A DNA stretch of 64,000 nucleotides from Pratylenchus scribneri. Its lineage: Eukaryota > Nematoda > Chromadorea > Rhabditida > Pratylenchidae. The position numbers and the translations under genes are program-made. The stretch is taken from contig JAQSEB010000116.1 in assembly GCA_030063045.1 (NCBI GenBank), forward strand, positions 620,001 to 684,000, in the 5' to 3' direction. The notes beneath the pieces are model-generated. The model did not search any database. It saw only the letters and a list, made by a program, of their open reading frames with translations, and was not told where the DNA came from. Positions within the stretch are counted from its first letter, which is position 1. The number at the start of each line of letters is the position of its first letter. Positions 40,201-53,068 of the stretch are shown one piece after another.

Positions 40201-41620
40201 TTTCTTTTAATAATATCAATTTGAGGCATTGGCGCCTGATTCTCTGTGGCACAAATGAGGCATTTGGAATGAGGAAATATATGCCACCTCATTCCAGGGG
40301 AAGGAAGGAAGTAAAATGAGTGCAAAAATGTGTCCCATTTATCCCGCACGATATTATTATTAGCGGTGAATTGTGGTTGAAAAAGGTGAGGGCAAAAATG
40401 CCGTCCCCGTCGTTTTCACCGCCATCACCAATACACAAAAGCCGCCGTGACCAAGACGACCGCGCCGAGGGCAAAGGGAAAGTTTTAGGCCATAGCGGGC
40501 AGTCGGGAGCAATGGTGGATAAGGAAGAAGCGGGTGAATATGGGGGATGGGATGTGGGGACTGGGAAATGTGCAAAGGGAGAATTGTGGCCAAGCCAAAC
40601 AGCTGAATAACACAGCTAGCTTTGGGGATGAAAGCAAAAAAGAAGCTGGATGACTGCCCTTTGGCCAGATGAATGAATGAATGGATGAATGGCTCTGGAT
40701 GCGTGTATGTGTACTTGGCTTTAGAATTTGGATTGCCGTCTGGCTGCCTCTGGAAAAAAAGTGTCAAAAACCCCCAAATGCCAATGCCATTTTCATCATT
40801 GTGTGACTTTAACATAGACATAAGTGTGTTGAAGCATAATATATTATTGGAACCGGAACTTCCATTGAATAAGTACACAAAAAAGGTGGTAATAAATGAA
40901 TATTTGATTAAAATTAAACAATTCAGTCCACAGGAACCCAACAATTCAACCCTAAATTAGAATTAATTGTAAGGTTTGGAGTTGACTCGGTAATCAAAGA
41001 TACCGAATTTCTTCAATGTATCCATTTTATTGCATTTCGTTAGTGATCAAACCAATAAATCAATCAATAATGTGATGTGGGGTTCGGATACGGTCGACGA
41101 AAGGTTATTTGTTGAATTTTTGAATTAACGCGTAAAATTGTTAGATATTTCTTGCCTCTCTTTTTCTTTTATTCACTCTATTTTCACCACGCTATTTACA
41201 TTAGTTTTTTTTGGGCAGTAGATTTTTAAAAACCGATGCCAATGCCACCATCATCATTAAATCAAGAGTCCGAGTCAAGTCAAGATAAGTGGAAAATGCC
41301 GTGGCATCTTGCCGATTCTGATAAAATAAGGCGAAAATTAACGAGCCTCTTATTGATGAAATAAAAATAACTGATAAGAAATAAGAATAAAACAAAGAAA
41401 CTAGGGATGATCGATGATGGCTTTGATAAATGATAATGATAAATATATTAATGGCAATTGCTGGATTGATTGAATAAGCATAATACGTATTAGAGTCTGG
41501 TCTAATTTATCACTTTATTAGAAAGAATTAAACGCGTTATGCAAAACTCCCGATTATATTTAATAATAACCATTAAAATTTATTTTAGATTTACATTTAT
41601 TTGATAGTTGAGCAAATTAA
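37203..41620. other. 4.4-kb region without recognised genes
   Basis: The left end is the presumed promoter of CMK-1. Numerous open stretches on both strands overlap in ways that suggest base-composition artefacts. A homopolymer run of about 16 G lies near 39681-39696. Two short minus-strand frames with hydrophobic starts (39449-39201 and 41395-41201) could be exons of small secreted proteins but lack splice support. No repeat family defined here was found. Confidence 0.4.
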
Positions 41621-44600
41621 ATGAATCCAAACTTTCGACCACCTATAATTCCGAATCCTAATCAAGGGTTCTTCTTTCGACCGCCACCAAATGTTCCAAA
41701 CCAGCCGCCGGCGGGAGTAAATATTGCACTCCAACTGCCAAGACCAAATCTTCCACCGCCTCCGGGTGCAAACCTTCCACCACCACCGCGGCCAAATTTT
41801 CCACTCCAGCCACCGGTAGCAAATCTTCCGCCGCCGCCGATTCCAAAAGTGACTTCCATTTCAACTCCACCAGTGCAAATTATAGGTTTAATTTTAAAAA
41901 AACTTGTGATAATTGATTTAAACTTGAAAAATAGATGAAGTCTTGCCCGTCGCTTCATCTTCACCAGCCGCTTCATCACCATCAAATAATAATCGTCCAA
42001 TGGCACAAATAATGGGCAAAGGTTTGCGCTTTAATTTTTCAACAATTATTAAATGTTTGTTTTATAGAACAATCAACCTCGCAAAAGACTGCTAAACCAC
42101 CTCCGGACAGACAATTTGGATTTTCTAAACCCACGCCAACTCAAATCAATGCACAAATTGGAGAAATCAAACAAAAATTTAGCGAGGTTTTTAAATTTAA
42201 TTTTGATAAACTAGCGCGTTTCGGATCATTTTTTTTCGAAATAATGAATTTCGTCAAGCCCGAAAAAAATAACTTCCTTTGAGCGGATTCGAACCCAGAC
42301 TTAAATTTTTGCAAATGTTGAGATTAAGAGTCCTCTCCTTTGGGTCGAATTTATTGATAAAATCTTATTTACATATTTTTCGGCAACCTGAACCTGGCCC
42401 AAATTACATCTCTATCTCTAGTTGTTACATAAAAATGATTCGTCCAAAAAAAAACTGATCCGAAACGCGCTAATTTAGCTCTGAATTTTGTTGAATTATT
42501 TTTCATTTTAGTATTCCATTGCTGAATGTCGTGAAAAAGTGGAATGGCTCTCTTCCCTCTGCATCCAACAACAACTCGATTTGGATTTGTTGCATTCAGC
42601 GGCTTGGACCGTCGAGGATTGGACATCCAGGGAATTGAGAAAATTTGGCAAAATTCGCAAAGATAATGGAATTCTGACGAGCCAGAAGAAAAAATTACAA
42701 GAAACGGATCGAAAGAACCAAAAGGAGCTGGCCGATTTGCGGACGAAAATGTCAACGGAAAAGGCAGAATTCGAAGGAAGAATTGAAAAATTGGAGTCGG
42801 AAATGCGATTAAATGCCACAAATTTCCAAATGACAAAAAATTCATTGGAAAAAGAAGTTCACGATTTGAAGCCATTCAAAGAGAAATGCAAAAGATTGAC
42901 ATTGGAAGCGGAGACACTGAAGTCGGAAAATTCAAAAATGAAGAAGGATTTGGACGGATTAATGGCAGAAAAGGAACGATATGGGAAAATGGTGGACCCG
43001 AACAAATTGGAGGATGCACTACGGGAAAGGTTAACACTGGGGGGACATAGGATAGAATTTTAGTTGAAAATTCGGCAAATCATTCTTATAATTATCATTT
43101 ACGCATTAGACATTACGAAAATTGTGGATCAGCATTTGATGATGCGACAGTTGGGGATTATTTTTTGAAAAAAAGCAATGAAATAAACATTAAAAATGAT
43201 TCTTTTTCTCTTTAAGAAACATAGACTTTACACTTTACCACCCAGAAATTTTTCGCTTCCAGAATTTTCTACTTAAGTAATTTTCCAATTTATTCATACG
43301 TGGCCAATAAATAAATTAAATAATTCATATTTAATAAAGTTTTATTCCACTTGTTTTTTCTAAAAATCTAATTGTGTCCACAATTGCTTATTTCCAAATA
43401 CCAGCCATCATTTTGGCTATTAAATGTAAACTAAATTTTTTAATATTTTATTATAAAACTAAGAATTTTAATTACTTGCACTCACAAGTGCTATATAGTC
43501 CAGTGGTAACTTATCAGACTTTAAGCCAATTAGACGAGGGTTCAATTCCCAGTGGTGGCGAATAATTTTTTCCATTTTTAATTTAATTTTTATTTTCGAT
43601 AAAATTAATTCAAAACAATTATGCAGGGATGAATCGAGGAAGAAATGCGCAGAATTGAAGCAAGAGCGGGCGACATGGAAGGAAAAAGTGGATAAATTGG
43701 AGAAGAAATTGACTGCCGAAATGCAAAAGAAAAAAGGAGAAAAATCGAAAACGCCGGAAGGAGATGAAGATGAGGAGGAAGAAAAGGACCGAAAGGTAAA
43801 ATTGACAGCAAAAGATGCGGAAATTGCAAAATTGAGAGAGGAATTGGCGGAGAAGGATGAAGAGCTGCAAAAGGGAAAAGAGGAGGCAAAGCATAAATAT
43901 TTCCAGCTGAAGGAGAAATTGCAAAAGAAAAGGGCAGATTGTGAAAAATTGAAGGAGGATTGTCGAAAAGAGCAAGAATACAGGGAGAAGGCAGAATTGG
44001 AGGCGGAAAAGGCAAATAAAGAATTGGCAAAATTACGGAAGAAAATGGAGGAAATGAAACAGCAACAACCACCGACACAACAGAAGGAAGAACAGGTTAA
44101 ATAAAAATAAATTTTTATTTAATTTTAATTATTTTTTAAATATTTAATTAATTATTAAATTAATTTTAATTTTTTTAATTTAATTTTAATATTTATTTAA
44201 ATTTATTTTTAATTAATTATTAAATTATAAATTATTTTTAAATTTAATTTTAATATTTATTTAATTTTTTTTTAATTAAATTTTTAAATATTTTTAATTA
44301 TTTTTCAGAAAATTGTGGAAACGACGACCATCACAGAAAAATCGGAAAATAAAAAGTTGCTATTGGAACGCTTACAAAAGAGGGTAAATTAAACATTTTA
44401 AATCAATTAAAATAATTTTAAAAAATATTTATTTAGGTTCAAGAATGTGCAGCAAAAAAGGCGGAAATGGAAAAAGTAATTTCACCATTATTGGCAAAGA
44501 TGGCTGAGGGAAAATGCGAAAATTGTGTCAAATATGAAGAATGTTAGTCATTAAAAATAATTATTAATTTAATTAATTAATATTTAAATTTAGACTTTAA

Positions 44601-46292
44601 ACGTGCCCAAAAGCGAAGTAGTGAATTGACCACCGAAGTATTCACGAAAAATATGGAAATTGCGGAATTACGTGGAAGAGTTAAGGAAAAGGAGAACAGT
44701 AATGATGATGTTGGAAATTTGGATGGACCGCAAAAACAACAACAACAAAGGATGACCCCCAAAAATGGACAATTGGGTGGAATACAACAGCAATCGAGAG
44801 GGCACAAAAGAAAGGCAGGGGATGGGCAGGGAAAGGAGGGTGATGATCCGCCGGTGGTGGCACAAAAACAGCAAAAAAGGTTTATTAATTTTTATTGAAT
44901 TTTGGAAATTTTAATTGCTCCGGAAAAATTCTCTGAAATAAAAAATATTGGGAAATTTATTTAGCCGAAAAAGATATATGTTGAAAAAAAAATTAAAAGC
45001 AAATATAAAAGAAAATTTAAATTTTTGTTGAATTAATGACAAATAAATAATACTTTTTCCTATAAAAATTACTCATTTTTAATTCATCAAATTCGCAATG
45101 TCCAAATTAATAAATTTAGCCAATTCATAATCCAATTTTAAAGGAAATAAAAATTAATTTTTTGGTCTAAATTTATTTTTTTTAAAATCCAATTTAGCAA
45201 AAATTTTAAATTTCGTCCTTTAAATTTTATTTTGCAGCATTTCCGCAGCCTCCATCCTTTTAATTGACACCGAATTGGAGCAACATGGAGAAAAACAACA
45301 ACAGGGAAAGGAGCCATCAAAATCGCCCAATTTAGCAGAAAGTATGCAAATTTATTTAAAAATTTATTCAATTTTTCAAATTTTAGGCCAAATTTCGCCT
45401 TCATTGCCCGCTGCTGCCCCAAATCTTGTCAATAACAGTTCATCAGTAATTCTTTTGTCGATCAACACATCTTCTACTCCTCCGCCTACTTCTCCTCTAC
45501 CCAATCAATCCATAGTTGGCCAACAATCACCGAACAATGCATTCGGCCGTTCCATTTCGCAGCAGCCTTTGACAAACACTGCCCAACACCCAAACAATAC
45601 ATCATATCGGCCAAGTTCCGTTCCGAACGACCAAAACACCTCTCCAATGCTCAAACGGGTCCAACCACCTCATCAAATTGTTCAACCATCGCCTCATTTG
45701 AATCGACCGCAAATTAAGGAGCCACTGATGGATATGGATGAACAGGCATCAGCACTGGAAGAAGAAACGGCGGATCAACCATCGGCACAACAACAGGATG
45801 GGAACGCCAATTCTGATGCGCAAGATCAAATCAAGACGATGGCTGCAAGAATTGTGACCAATTTCTTACTGTAAGGAAAATTTATTATTAATTTTTTTTT
45901 AAATAATTTATCGTTATTAAATTATTTTTTAACAATTTAAAATTAATTTTTCCGATTTTAAAAATTTTTTTATTAATTATTATTTTTTTAGTAATTTAAA
46001 AATTATTTTTTTACCAATTTAAAAATTTTATTTTTATTTATTAATTTATTTGAATTTATTTTTTTATTAATTTAAAATTATTTTTTATCGAATTTATTTT
46101 TTTAGTTTCCTTGGCCAGCCGCAGAATATTCAACGCAATGCGCGGGCCCTGATCCCCGAATTCATCCAACTACACAATTTGCCATCAATGCAACTGATCA
46201 GTGACCAATTGGCGTTAATTGCGGAAGAAGCGGAGAGAGGAAAGGCGGAACGGGCCAGATTGGCCAATGCCAACAACAACAGAGGAGCATAA
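41621..46292 (+). CDS. Proline-rich / coiled-coil protein of unknown function (899 residues)
   Basis: Eleven exons: 41621-41885, 41935-42021, 42068-42186, 42512-43029, 43627-44095, 44309-44383, 44437-44542, 44594-44879, 45238-45341, 45387-45870 and 46106-46292. Every junction is GT-AG and in phase to a TAA stop. Residues 1-90 are proline-rich (PPPPGANLPPPP). About 157-560 is a Lys/Glu-rich coiled coil with heptads (for example KLREELAEKDEELQKGKEEA). It is followed by a small CENCVKYEE segment, a Gln/Gly-rich stretch, a Ser/Pro/Asn-rich linker, and a C-terminal helical tail beginning about residue 820 (MAARIVTNFLLFLGQPQNIQ). No catalytic motif, signal peptide or membrane segment is seen. I do not recognise the family. 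A cytoskeletal, chromosomal or scaffold role is only suggested by architecture. Intron 42187-42511 and intron 43030-43626 carry tRNA-like sequences. Confidence 0.75.
42262..42345 (-). repeat. tRNA-like sequence in a coiled-coil gene intron
   Basis: In intron 42187-42511. On the minus strand GGTTCGAATCC (plus 42285-42295) is a perfect box B, followed by GCTCAAAGGAAGTTATTTTT, close to the AAGGGAAGTTAATTTTTTT end at 6470. Box A is only partial. Confidence 0.4.
43488..43572 (+). repeat. tRNA-like sequence in a coiled-coil gene intron
   Basis: In intron 43030-43626. TATAGTCCAGTGG fits box A and GGTTCAATTCCC fits box B. Their spacing is that of a tRNA gene, and GGCGAATAATTTTTT follows. The 5' acceptor strand does not pair with TGGTGGCGA, so a tRNA gene is not supported. 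Confidence 0.5.
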
Positions 46293-46689
46293 GAAAATGA
46301 TGATTGATGGCAGGGAGAACATTTTTTATAATTTATTGAGAAAAATGCATACATTTTATTGAATTTGTTTATACATTTTTTTGGACAATTTTAATTAAAT
46401 TATGATGAAAATTGGTGGATTGAGTGAAAATGGGTCGATCTCTCTCACTTTTGTTAGTATTATAAGCAGAGATATAGGAATTTATTTTTTCATTTATTTA
46501 ATTTGTATTTGTTGCTCATTTTGTGGATTTATTACTCTATCAATTTAATGAATAAACTGCTTTCATTGCTTTTAAATATTTTATTTTGAATCGACTTTAT
46601 TACAATCATCCAAGGCTTAATGTGGAGATGAAGACTTATAAAGTAGGATTTTTAATTTCCCCAAAAACCATTGAAATAAGGGAAAAAAG
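46293..46689. other. 3' flank of the coiled-coil gene
   Basis: AT-rich with AATAAA-like sites (for example near 46549). It probably holds the 3' UTR. I see no gene. Confidence 0.4.
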
Positions 46690-49600
46690 ATTCATAACAT
46701 CAAAATAATAAAATGGTTTAAGGGTTTTGTCCTACATTCACAAACCATATAACCGAATGGATATAGAGCTGTTAAGATGCATTGAATGGTATATAATTTG
46801 ATATGATTTGATCAAAATTTAAGTGTATCAAATGGTCTTAAACCCATTTTGGTTTAATAGTTCAAGAAAACCAATATTTGCAAAGATAAACCGGTTTAAA
46901 ACCATAAAAAGTTTAATTTGCTATATCTTTTTGTCTTTTGGTTTTTCTGATTTGAAAATTAATTTTTCTTATACTAAATCGGCAATGGAGAATCCGAAAA
47001 TCATATTTTTAAAAATTTAAACCCATTAGATATAAACCTAAACCAGTTTAAAACCATAAAAAGTTTAATTTGCTATATCTTTTTGTCTTTTGGTTTTTCT
47101 GATTTGAAAATTAATTTTTCTTATACTAAATTGGCAATGGAGAATCCGAAAATCATATTTTTAAAAATTTAAACCCATTAGATATAAACCTAAACCGGTT
47201 TAAAACCATAAAAAATTTAATGAGCTATATCTTTTTGTCTTTTGATTTTTTTGATCTAAAAATGAATTTTTCTTATAGTATATCGACTATGTAGAATCCG
47301 AAAATCATATTTTTAAACTTCTAAATCCATAAGATAAAAAGCTAAACCGGTTTAAAACCATAAAAAATTTAATGAGCTATATCTTTTTGTCTTTTGATTT
47401 TTTTGATCTAAAAATGAATTTTTCTTATAGTATATCGACTATGTAGAATCCGAAAATCATATTTTTAAACTTCTAAATCCATAAGATAAAAAGCTAAACC
47501 GGTTTAAAACCATAAAAAGTTTAATTTGCCATATCTTTTTGTCTTTTGGTTTTTCTGATTTGAAAATTAATTTTTCTTATACTAAATTTTCAATGGAGAA
47601 TCCGAAAATCATATTTTTAAAAATTTAAACCCATTAGATATAAACCTAAACCGGTTTAAAACCATAAAAAGTTTAATTTGCTATATCTTTTTGTCTTTTG
47701 GTTTTTCTGATTTGAAAATTAATTTTTCTTATACTAAATTGGCAATGGAGAATCCGAAAATCATATTTTTAAAAATTTAAACCCATTAGATATAAACCTA
47801 AACCGGTTTAAAACCATAAAAAATTTAATGAGCTATATCTTTTTGTCTTTTGATTTTTTTGATCTAAAAATGAATTTTTCTTATAGTATATCGACTATGT
47901 AGAATCCGAAAATCATATTTTTAAACTTCTAAATCCATAAGATAAAAAGCTAAACCGGTTTAAAACCATAAAAAGTTTAATTTGCCATATCTTTTGTCTT
48001 TTGGTTTTTCTGATTTGAAAATTAATTTTTCTTATACTAAATTTTCAATGGAGAATCTGAAAATCATATTTTTAAAAATTTAAACCCATTAGATATAAAC
48101 CTAAACCGGTTTAAAACCATAAAAAATTTAATGAGCTATATCTTTTTGTCTTGTGATTTTTTTGATCTAAAAATGAATTTTTCTTATAGTATATCGACTA
48201 TGTAGAATCCGAAAATCATATTTTTAAACTTCTAAATCCATAAGATAAAAAGCTAAACCGGTTTAAAACCATAAAAAGTTTAATTTGCCATATCTTTTGT
48301 CTTTTGGTTTTTCTGATTTGAAAATTAATTTTTCTTATACTAAATTTTCAATGGAGAATCTGAAAATCATATTTTTAAAAATTTAAACCCATTAGATATA
48401 AACCTAAACCGGTTTAAAACCATAAAAAGTTTAATTTGCTATATCTTTTTGTCTTTTGGTTTTTCTGATTTGAAAATTAATTTTTCTTATACTAAATCGG
48501 CAATGGAGAATCCGAAAATCATATTTTTAAAAATTTAAACCCATTAGATATAAACCTAAACCAGTTTAAAACCATAAAAAGTTTAATTTGCTATATCTTT
48601 TTGTCTTTTGGTTTTTCTGATTTGAAAATTAATTTTTCTTATACTAAATTGGCAATGGAGAATCCGAAAATCATATTTTTAAAAATTTAAACCCATTAGA
48701 TATAAACCTAAACCGGTTTAAAACCATAAAAAGTTTAATTTGCCATATCTTTTTGTCTTTTGGTTTTTCTGATTTGAAAATTAATTTTTCTTATACTAAA
48801 TTTTCAATGGAGAATCCGAAAATCATATTTTTAAAAATTTAAACCCATTAGATATAAACCTAAACCGGTTTAAAACCATAAAAAGTTTAATTTGCTATAT
48901 CTTTTTGTCTTTTGGTTTTTCTGATTTGAAAATTAATTTTTCTTATACTAAATTGGCAATGGAGAATCCGAAAATCATATTTTTAAAAATTTAAACCCAT
49001 TAGATATAAACCTAAACCGGTTTAAAACCATAAAAAATTTAATGAGCTATATCTTTTTGTCTTTTGATTTTTTTGATCTAAAAATGAATTTTTCTTATAG
49101 TATATCGACTATGTAGAATCCGAAAATCATATTTTTAAACTTCTAAATCCATAAGATAAAAAGCTAAACCGGTTTAAAACCATAAAAAGTTTAATTTGCC
49201 ATATCTTTTGTCTTTTGGTTTTTCTGATTTGAAAATTAATTTTTCTTATACTAAATTTTCAATGGAGAATCTGAAAATCATATTTTTAAAAATTTAAACC
49301 CATTAGATATAAACCTAAACCGGTTTAAAACCATAAAAAATTTAATGAGCTATATCTTTTTGTCTTTTGATTTTTTTGATCTAAAAATGAATTTTTCTTA
49401 TAGTATATCGACTATGTAGAATCCGAAAATCATATTTTTAAACTTCTAAATCCATAAGATAAAAAGCTAAACCGGTTTAAAACCATAAAAAGTTTAATTT
49501 GCCATATCTTTTGTCTTTTGGTTTTTCTGATTTGAAAATTAATTTTTCTTATACTAAATTTTCAATGGAGAATCTGAAAATCATATTTTTAAAAATTTAA

Positions 49601-52600
49601 ACCCATTAGATATAAACCTAAACCGGTTTAAAACCATAAAAAGTTTAATTTGCTATATCTTTTTGTCTTTTGGTTTTTCTGATTTGAAAATTAATTTTTC
49701 TTATACTAAATTGGCAATGGAGAATCCGAAAATCATATTTTTAAAAATTTAAACCCATTAGATATAAACCTAAACCGGTTTAAAACCATAAAAAATTTAA
49801 TGAGCTATATCTTTTTGTCTTTTGATTTTTTTGATCTAAAAATGAATTTTTCTTATAGTATATCGACTATGTAGAATCCGAAAATCATATTTTTAAACTT
49901 CTAAATCCATAAGATAAAAAGCTAAACCGGTTTAAAACCATAAAAAGTTTAATTTGCCATATCTTTTGTCTTTTGGTTTTTCTGATTTGAAAATTAATTT
50001 TTCTTATACTAAATTTTCAATGGAGAATCTGAAAATCATATTTTTAAAAATTTAAACCCATTAGATATAAACCTAAACCGGTTTAAAACCATAAAAAATT
50101 TAATGAGCTATATCTTTTTGTCTTTTGATTTTTTTGATCTAAAAATGAATTTTTCTTATAGTATATCGACTATGTAGAATCCGAAAATCATATTTTTAAA
50201 CTTCTAAATCCATAAGATAAAAAGCTAAACCGGTTTAAAACCATAAAAAGTTTAATTTGCCATATCTTTTGTCTTTTGGTTTTTCTGATTTGAAAATTAA
50301 TTTTTCTTATACTAAATTTTCAATGGAGAATCTGAAAATCATATTTTTAAAAATTTAAACCCATTAGATATAAACCTAAACCGGTTTAAAACCATAAAAA
50401 GTTTAATTTGCTATATCTTTTTGTCTTTTGGTTTTTCTGATTTGAAAATTAATTTTTCTTATACTAAATCGGCAATGGAGAATCCGAAAATCATATTTTT
50501 AAAAATTTAAACCCATTAGATATAAACCTAAACCAGTTTAAAACCATAAAAAGTTTAATTTGCTATATCTTTTTGTCTTTTGGTTTTTCTGATTTGAAAA
50601 TTAATTTTTCTTATACTAAATTGGCAATGGAGAATCCGAAAATCATATTTTTAAAAATTTAAACCCATTAGATATAAACCTAAACCGGTTTAAAACCATA
50701 AAAAATTTAATGAGCTATATCTTTTTGTCTTTTGATTTTTTTGATCTAAAAATGAATTTTTCTTATAGTATATCGACTATGTAGAATCCGAAAATCATAT
50801 TTTTAAACTTCTAAATCCATAAGATAAAAAGCTAAACCGGTTTAAAACCATAAAAAGTTTAATTTGCCATATCTTTTTGTCTTTTGGTTTTTCTGATTTG
50901 AAAATTAATTTTTCTTATACTAAATTTTCAATGGAGAATCCGAAAATCATATTTTTAAAAATTTAAACCCATTAGATATAAACCTAAACCGGTTTAAAAC
51001 CATAAAAAGTTTAATTTGCTATATCTTTTTGTCTTTTGGTTTTTCTGATTTGAAAATTAATTTTTCTTATACTAAATTGGCAATGGAGAATCCGAAAATC
51101 ATATTTTTAAAAATTTAAACCCATTAGATATAAACCTAAACCGGTTTAAAACCATAAAAAATTTAATGAGCTATATCTTTTTGTCTTTTGATTTTTTTGA
51201 TCTAAAAATGAATTTTTCTTATAGTATATCGACTATGTAGAATCCGAAAATCATATTTTTAAACTTCTAAATCCATAAGATAAAAAGCTAAACCGGTTTA
51301 AAACCATAAAAAGTTTAATTTGCCATATCTTTTGTCTTTTGGTTTTTCTGATTTGAAAATTAATTTTTCTTATACTAAATTTTCAATGGAGAATCTGAAA
51401 ATCATATTTTTAAAAATTTAAACCCATTAGATATAAACCTAAACCGGTTTAAAACCATAAAAAGTTTAATTTGCTATATCTTTTTGTCTTTTGGTTTTTC
51501 TGTTTTGAAAATTAATTTTTCTCATAGTAAATCGACGATGGAGAATCCGAAAATCATATTTTTAAACTTCTAAACCCATTAGATAAAAAGATAAACCGGT
51601 TTAAAATCATAAAAAGTTTAATTTGCCATATCTTTTTGTCCTTTGATTTATCTCTTTTGAAAATTAATTTTTCTTATACTAAATCGGCAATGGAGAATCC
51701 AAAAATCATATTTTTAAAAATTTAAACCCATTAGATATAAACCGGTTTAAAACCATAAAAAGTTTAATTTGCTATATCTTTTTGTCTTTTGGTTTTTCTG
51801 ATTTGAAAATTAATTTTTCTTATACTAAATTGGCAATGGAGAATCCGAAAATCATATTTTTAAAAATTTAAACCCATTAGATATAAACCTAAACCGGTTT
51901 AAAACCATAAAAAATTTAATGAGCTATATCTTTTTGTCTTTTGATTTTTTTGATCTAAAAATGAATTTTTCTTATAGTATATCGACTATGTAGAATCCGA
52001 AAATCATATTTTTAAACTTCTAAATCCATAAGATAAAAAGCTAAACCGGTTTAAAACCATAAAAAGTTTAATTTGCCATATCTTTTTGTCTTTTGGTTTT
52101 TCTGATTTGAAAATTAATTTTTCTTATACTAAATTTTCAATGGAGAATCCGAAAATCATATTTTTAAAAATTTAAACCCATTAGATATAAACCTAAACCG
52201 GTTTAAAACCATAAAAAATTTAATGAGCTATATCTTTTTGTCTTTTGATTTTTTTGATCTAAAAATGAATTTTTCTTATAGTATATCGACTATGTAGAAT
52301 CCGAAAATCATATTTTTAAACTTCTAAATCCATAAGATAAAAAGCTAAACCGGTTTAAAACCATAAAAAGTTTAATTTGCCATATCTTTTTGTCTTTTGG
52401 TTTTTCTGATTTGAAAATTAATTTTTCTTATACTAAATTTTCAATGGAGAATCCGAAAATCATATTTTTAAAAATTTAAACCCATTAGATATAAACCTAA
52501 ACCGGTTTAAAACCATAAAAAGTTTAATTTGCTATATCTTTTTGTCTTTTGGTTTTTCTGATTTGAAAATTAATTTTTCTTATAGTAAATCTACTATGTA

Positions 52601-52910
52601 GAATCTGAAAATCATATTTTTAAACTTCTAAACCCATTAGATAGAAACCTAAACCGGTTTAAAATCATAAAAATTTTAATTTGCCATATCTTTTTGTCCT
52701 TTGATTTATCTCTTTTGAAAATTAATTTTTCTGATAGTAAATCGACTATATAGAATCCGAAAATCATATTTTTAAACTTCTAAATCCATGAGATAGAAAC
52801 CTAAACCGGTTTAAAACCATAAAAAGTTTAATTTGCTATATCTTTTTGTCTTTTGATTAATCTGACAAAGTTAAACCTTTTTTAAAACATAATCAAATGA
52901 TACATCTTGA
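46690..52910. repeat. Repeat R-A copy split by the 152-bp satellite
   Basis: The left portion, 46690-46870, has AACCATATAACCGAATGGAT, GAATGGTATATAATTTG and TTGGTTTAATAGTTCAAG. The right portion resumes at about 52865 with GTTAAACC and AAACATAATCAAATGATACA, the R-A end seen at 5755-5785. Between them lies the satellite array. Confidence 0.7.
46885..52862. repeat. ~6-kb satellite array of 151-152-bp monomers with higher-order structure
   Basis: About 39 tandem monomers begin CCGGTTTAAAACCATAAAAA. Successive starts at 46891, 47043, 47195 and 47347 are exactly 152 bp apart; a subtype lacking one T (ATCTTTTGTC) is 151 bp. Two main types alternate: A (GAAAATTAATTTTTCTTATA then CTAAAT...CAATGGAG) and B (ATGAATTTTTCTTATAGTAT then ATCGACTATGTAG). 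The rare A variant with TCGGCAATGG recurs 1972 bp apart (48497 and 50469), a 13-mer period. Edge monomers at 51.5-51.7 and 52.58-52.86 kb are more diverged. Confidence 0.97.
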
Positions 52911-53068
52911 GATCAATCAATTGATGTAAAGTTTGAAGGTCTATAATAAACCATTGACACTAGATTCATTTCAGATTTTCAACAATCATTTTACCAATTT
53001 TTTTGCTTTTTCGGCAAATAAAATATTTCCTATTTTTAATAAATTATTTTGATCAAAATGAAAACAAA

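Noticed and set aside
41201..41395. Minus-strand 64-codon hydrophobic frame
   Set aside because: Considered as a PDF-like neuropeptide because of spacing of a hydrophobic leader and amphipathic tail, but no processing sites were found.
43488..43572. Genuine tRNA gene
   Set aside because: Box A, box B and a T-run are present, but the acceptor stem and most of the T stem do not pair.
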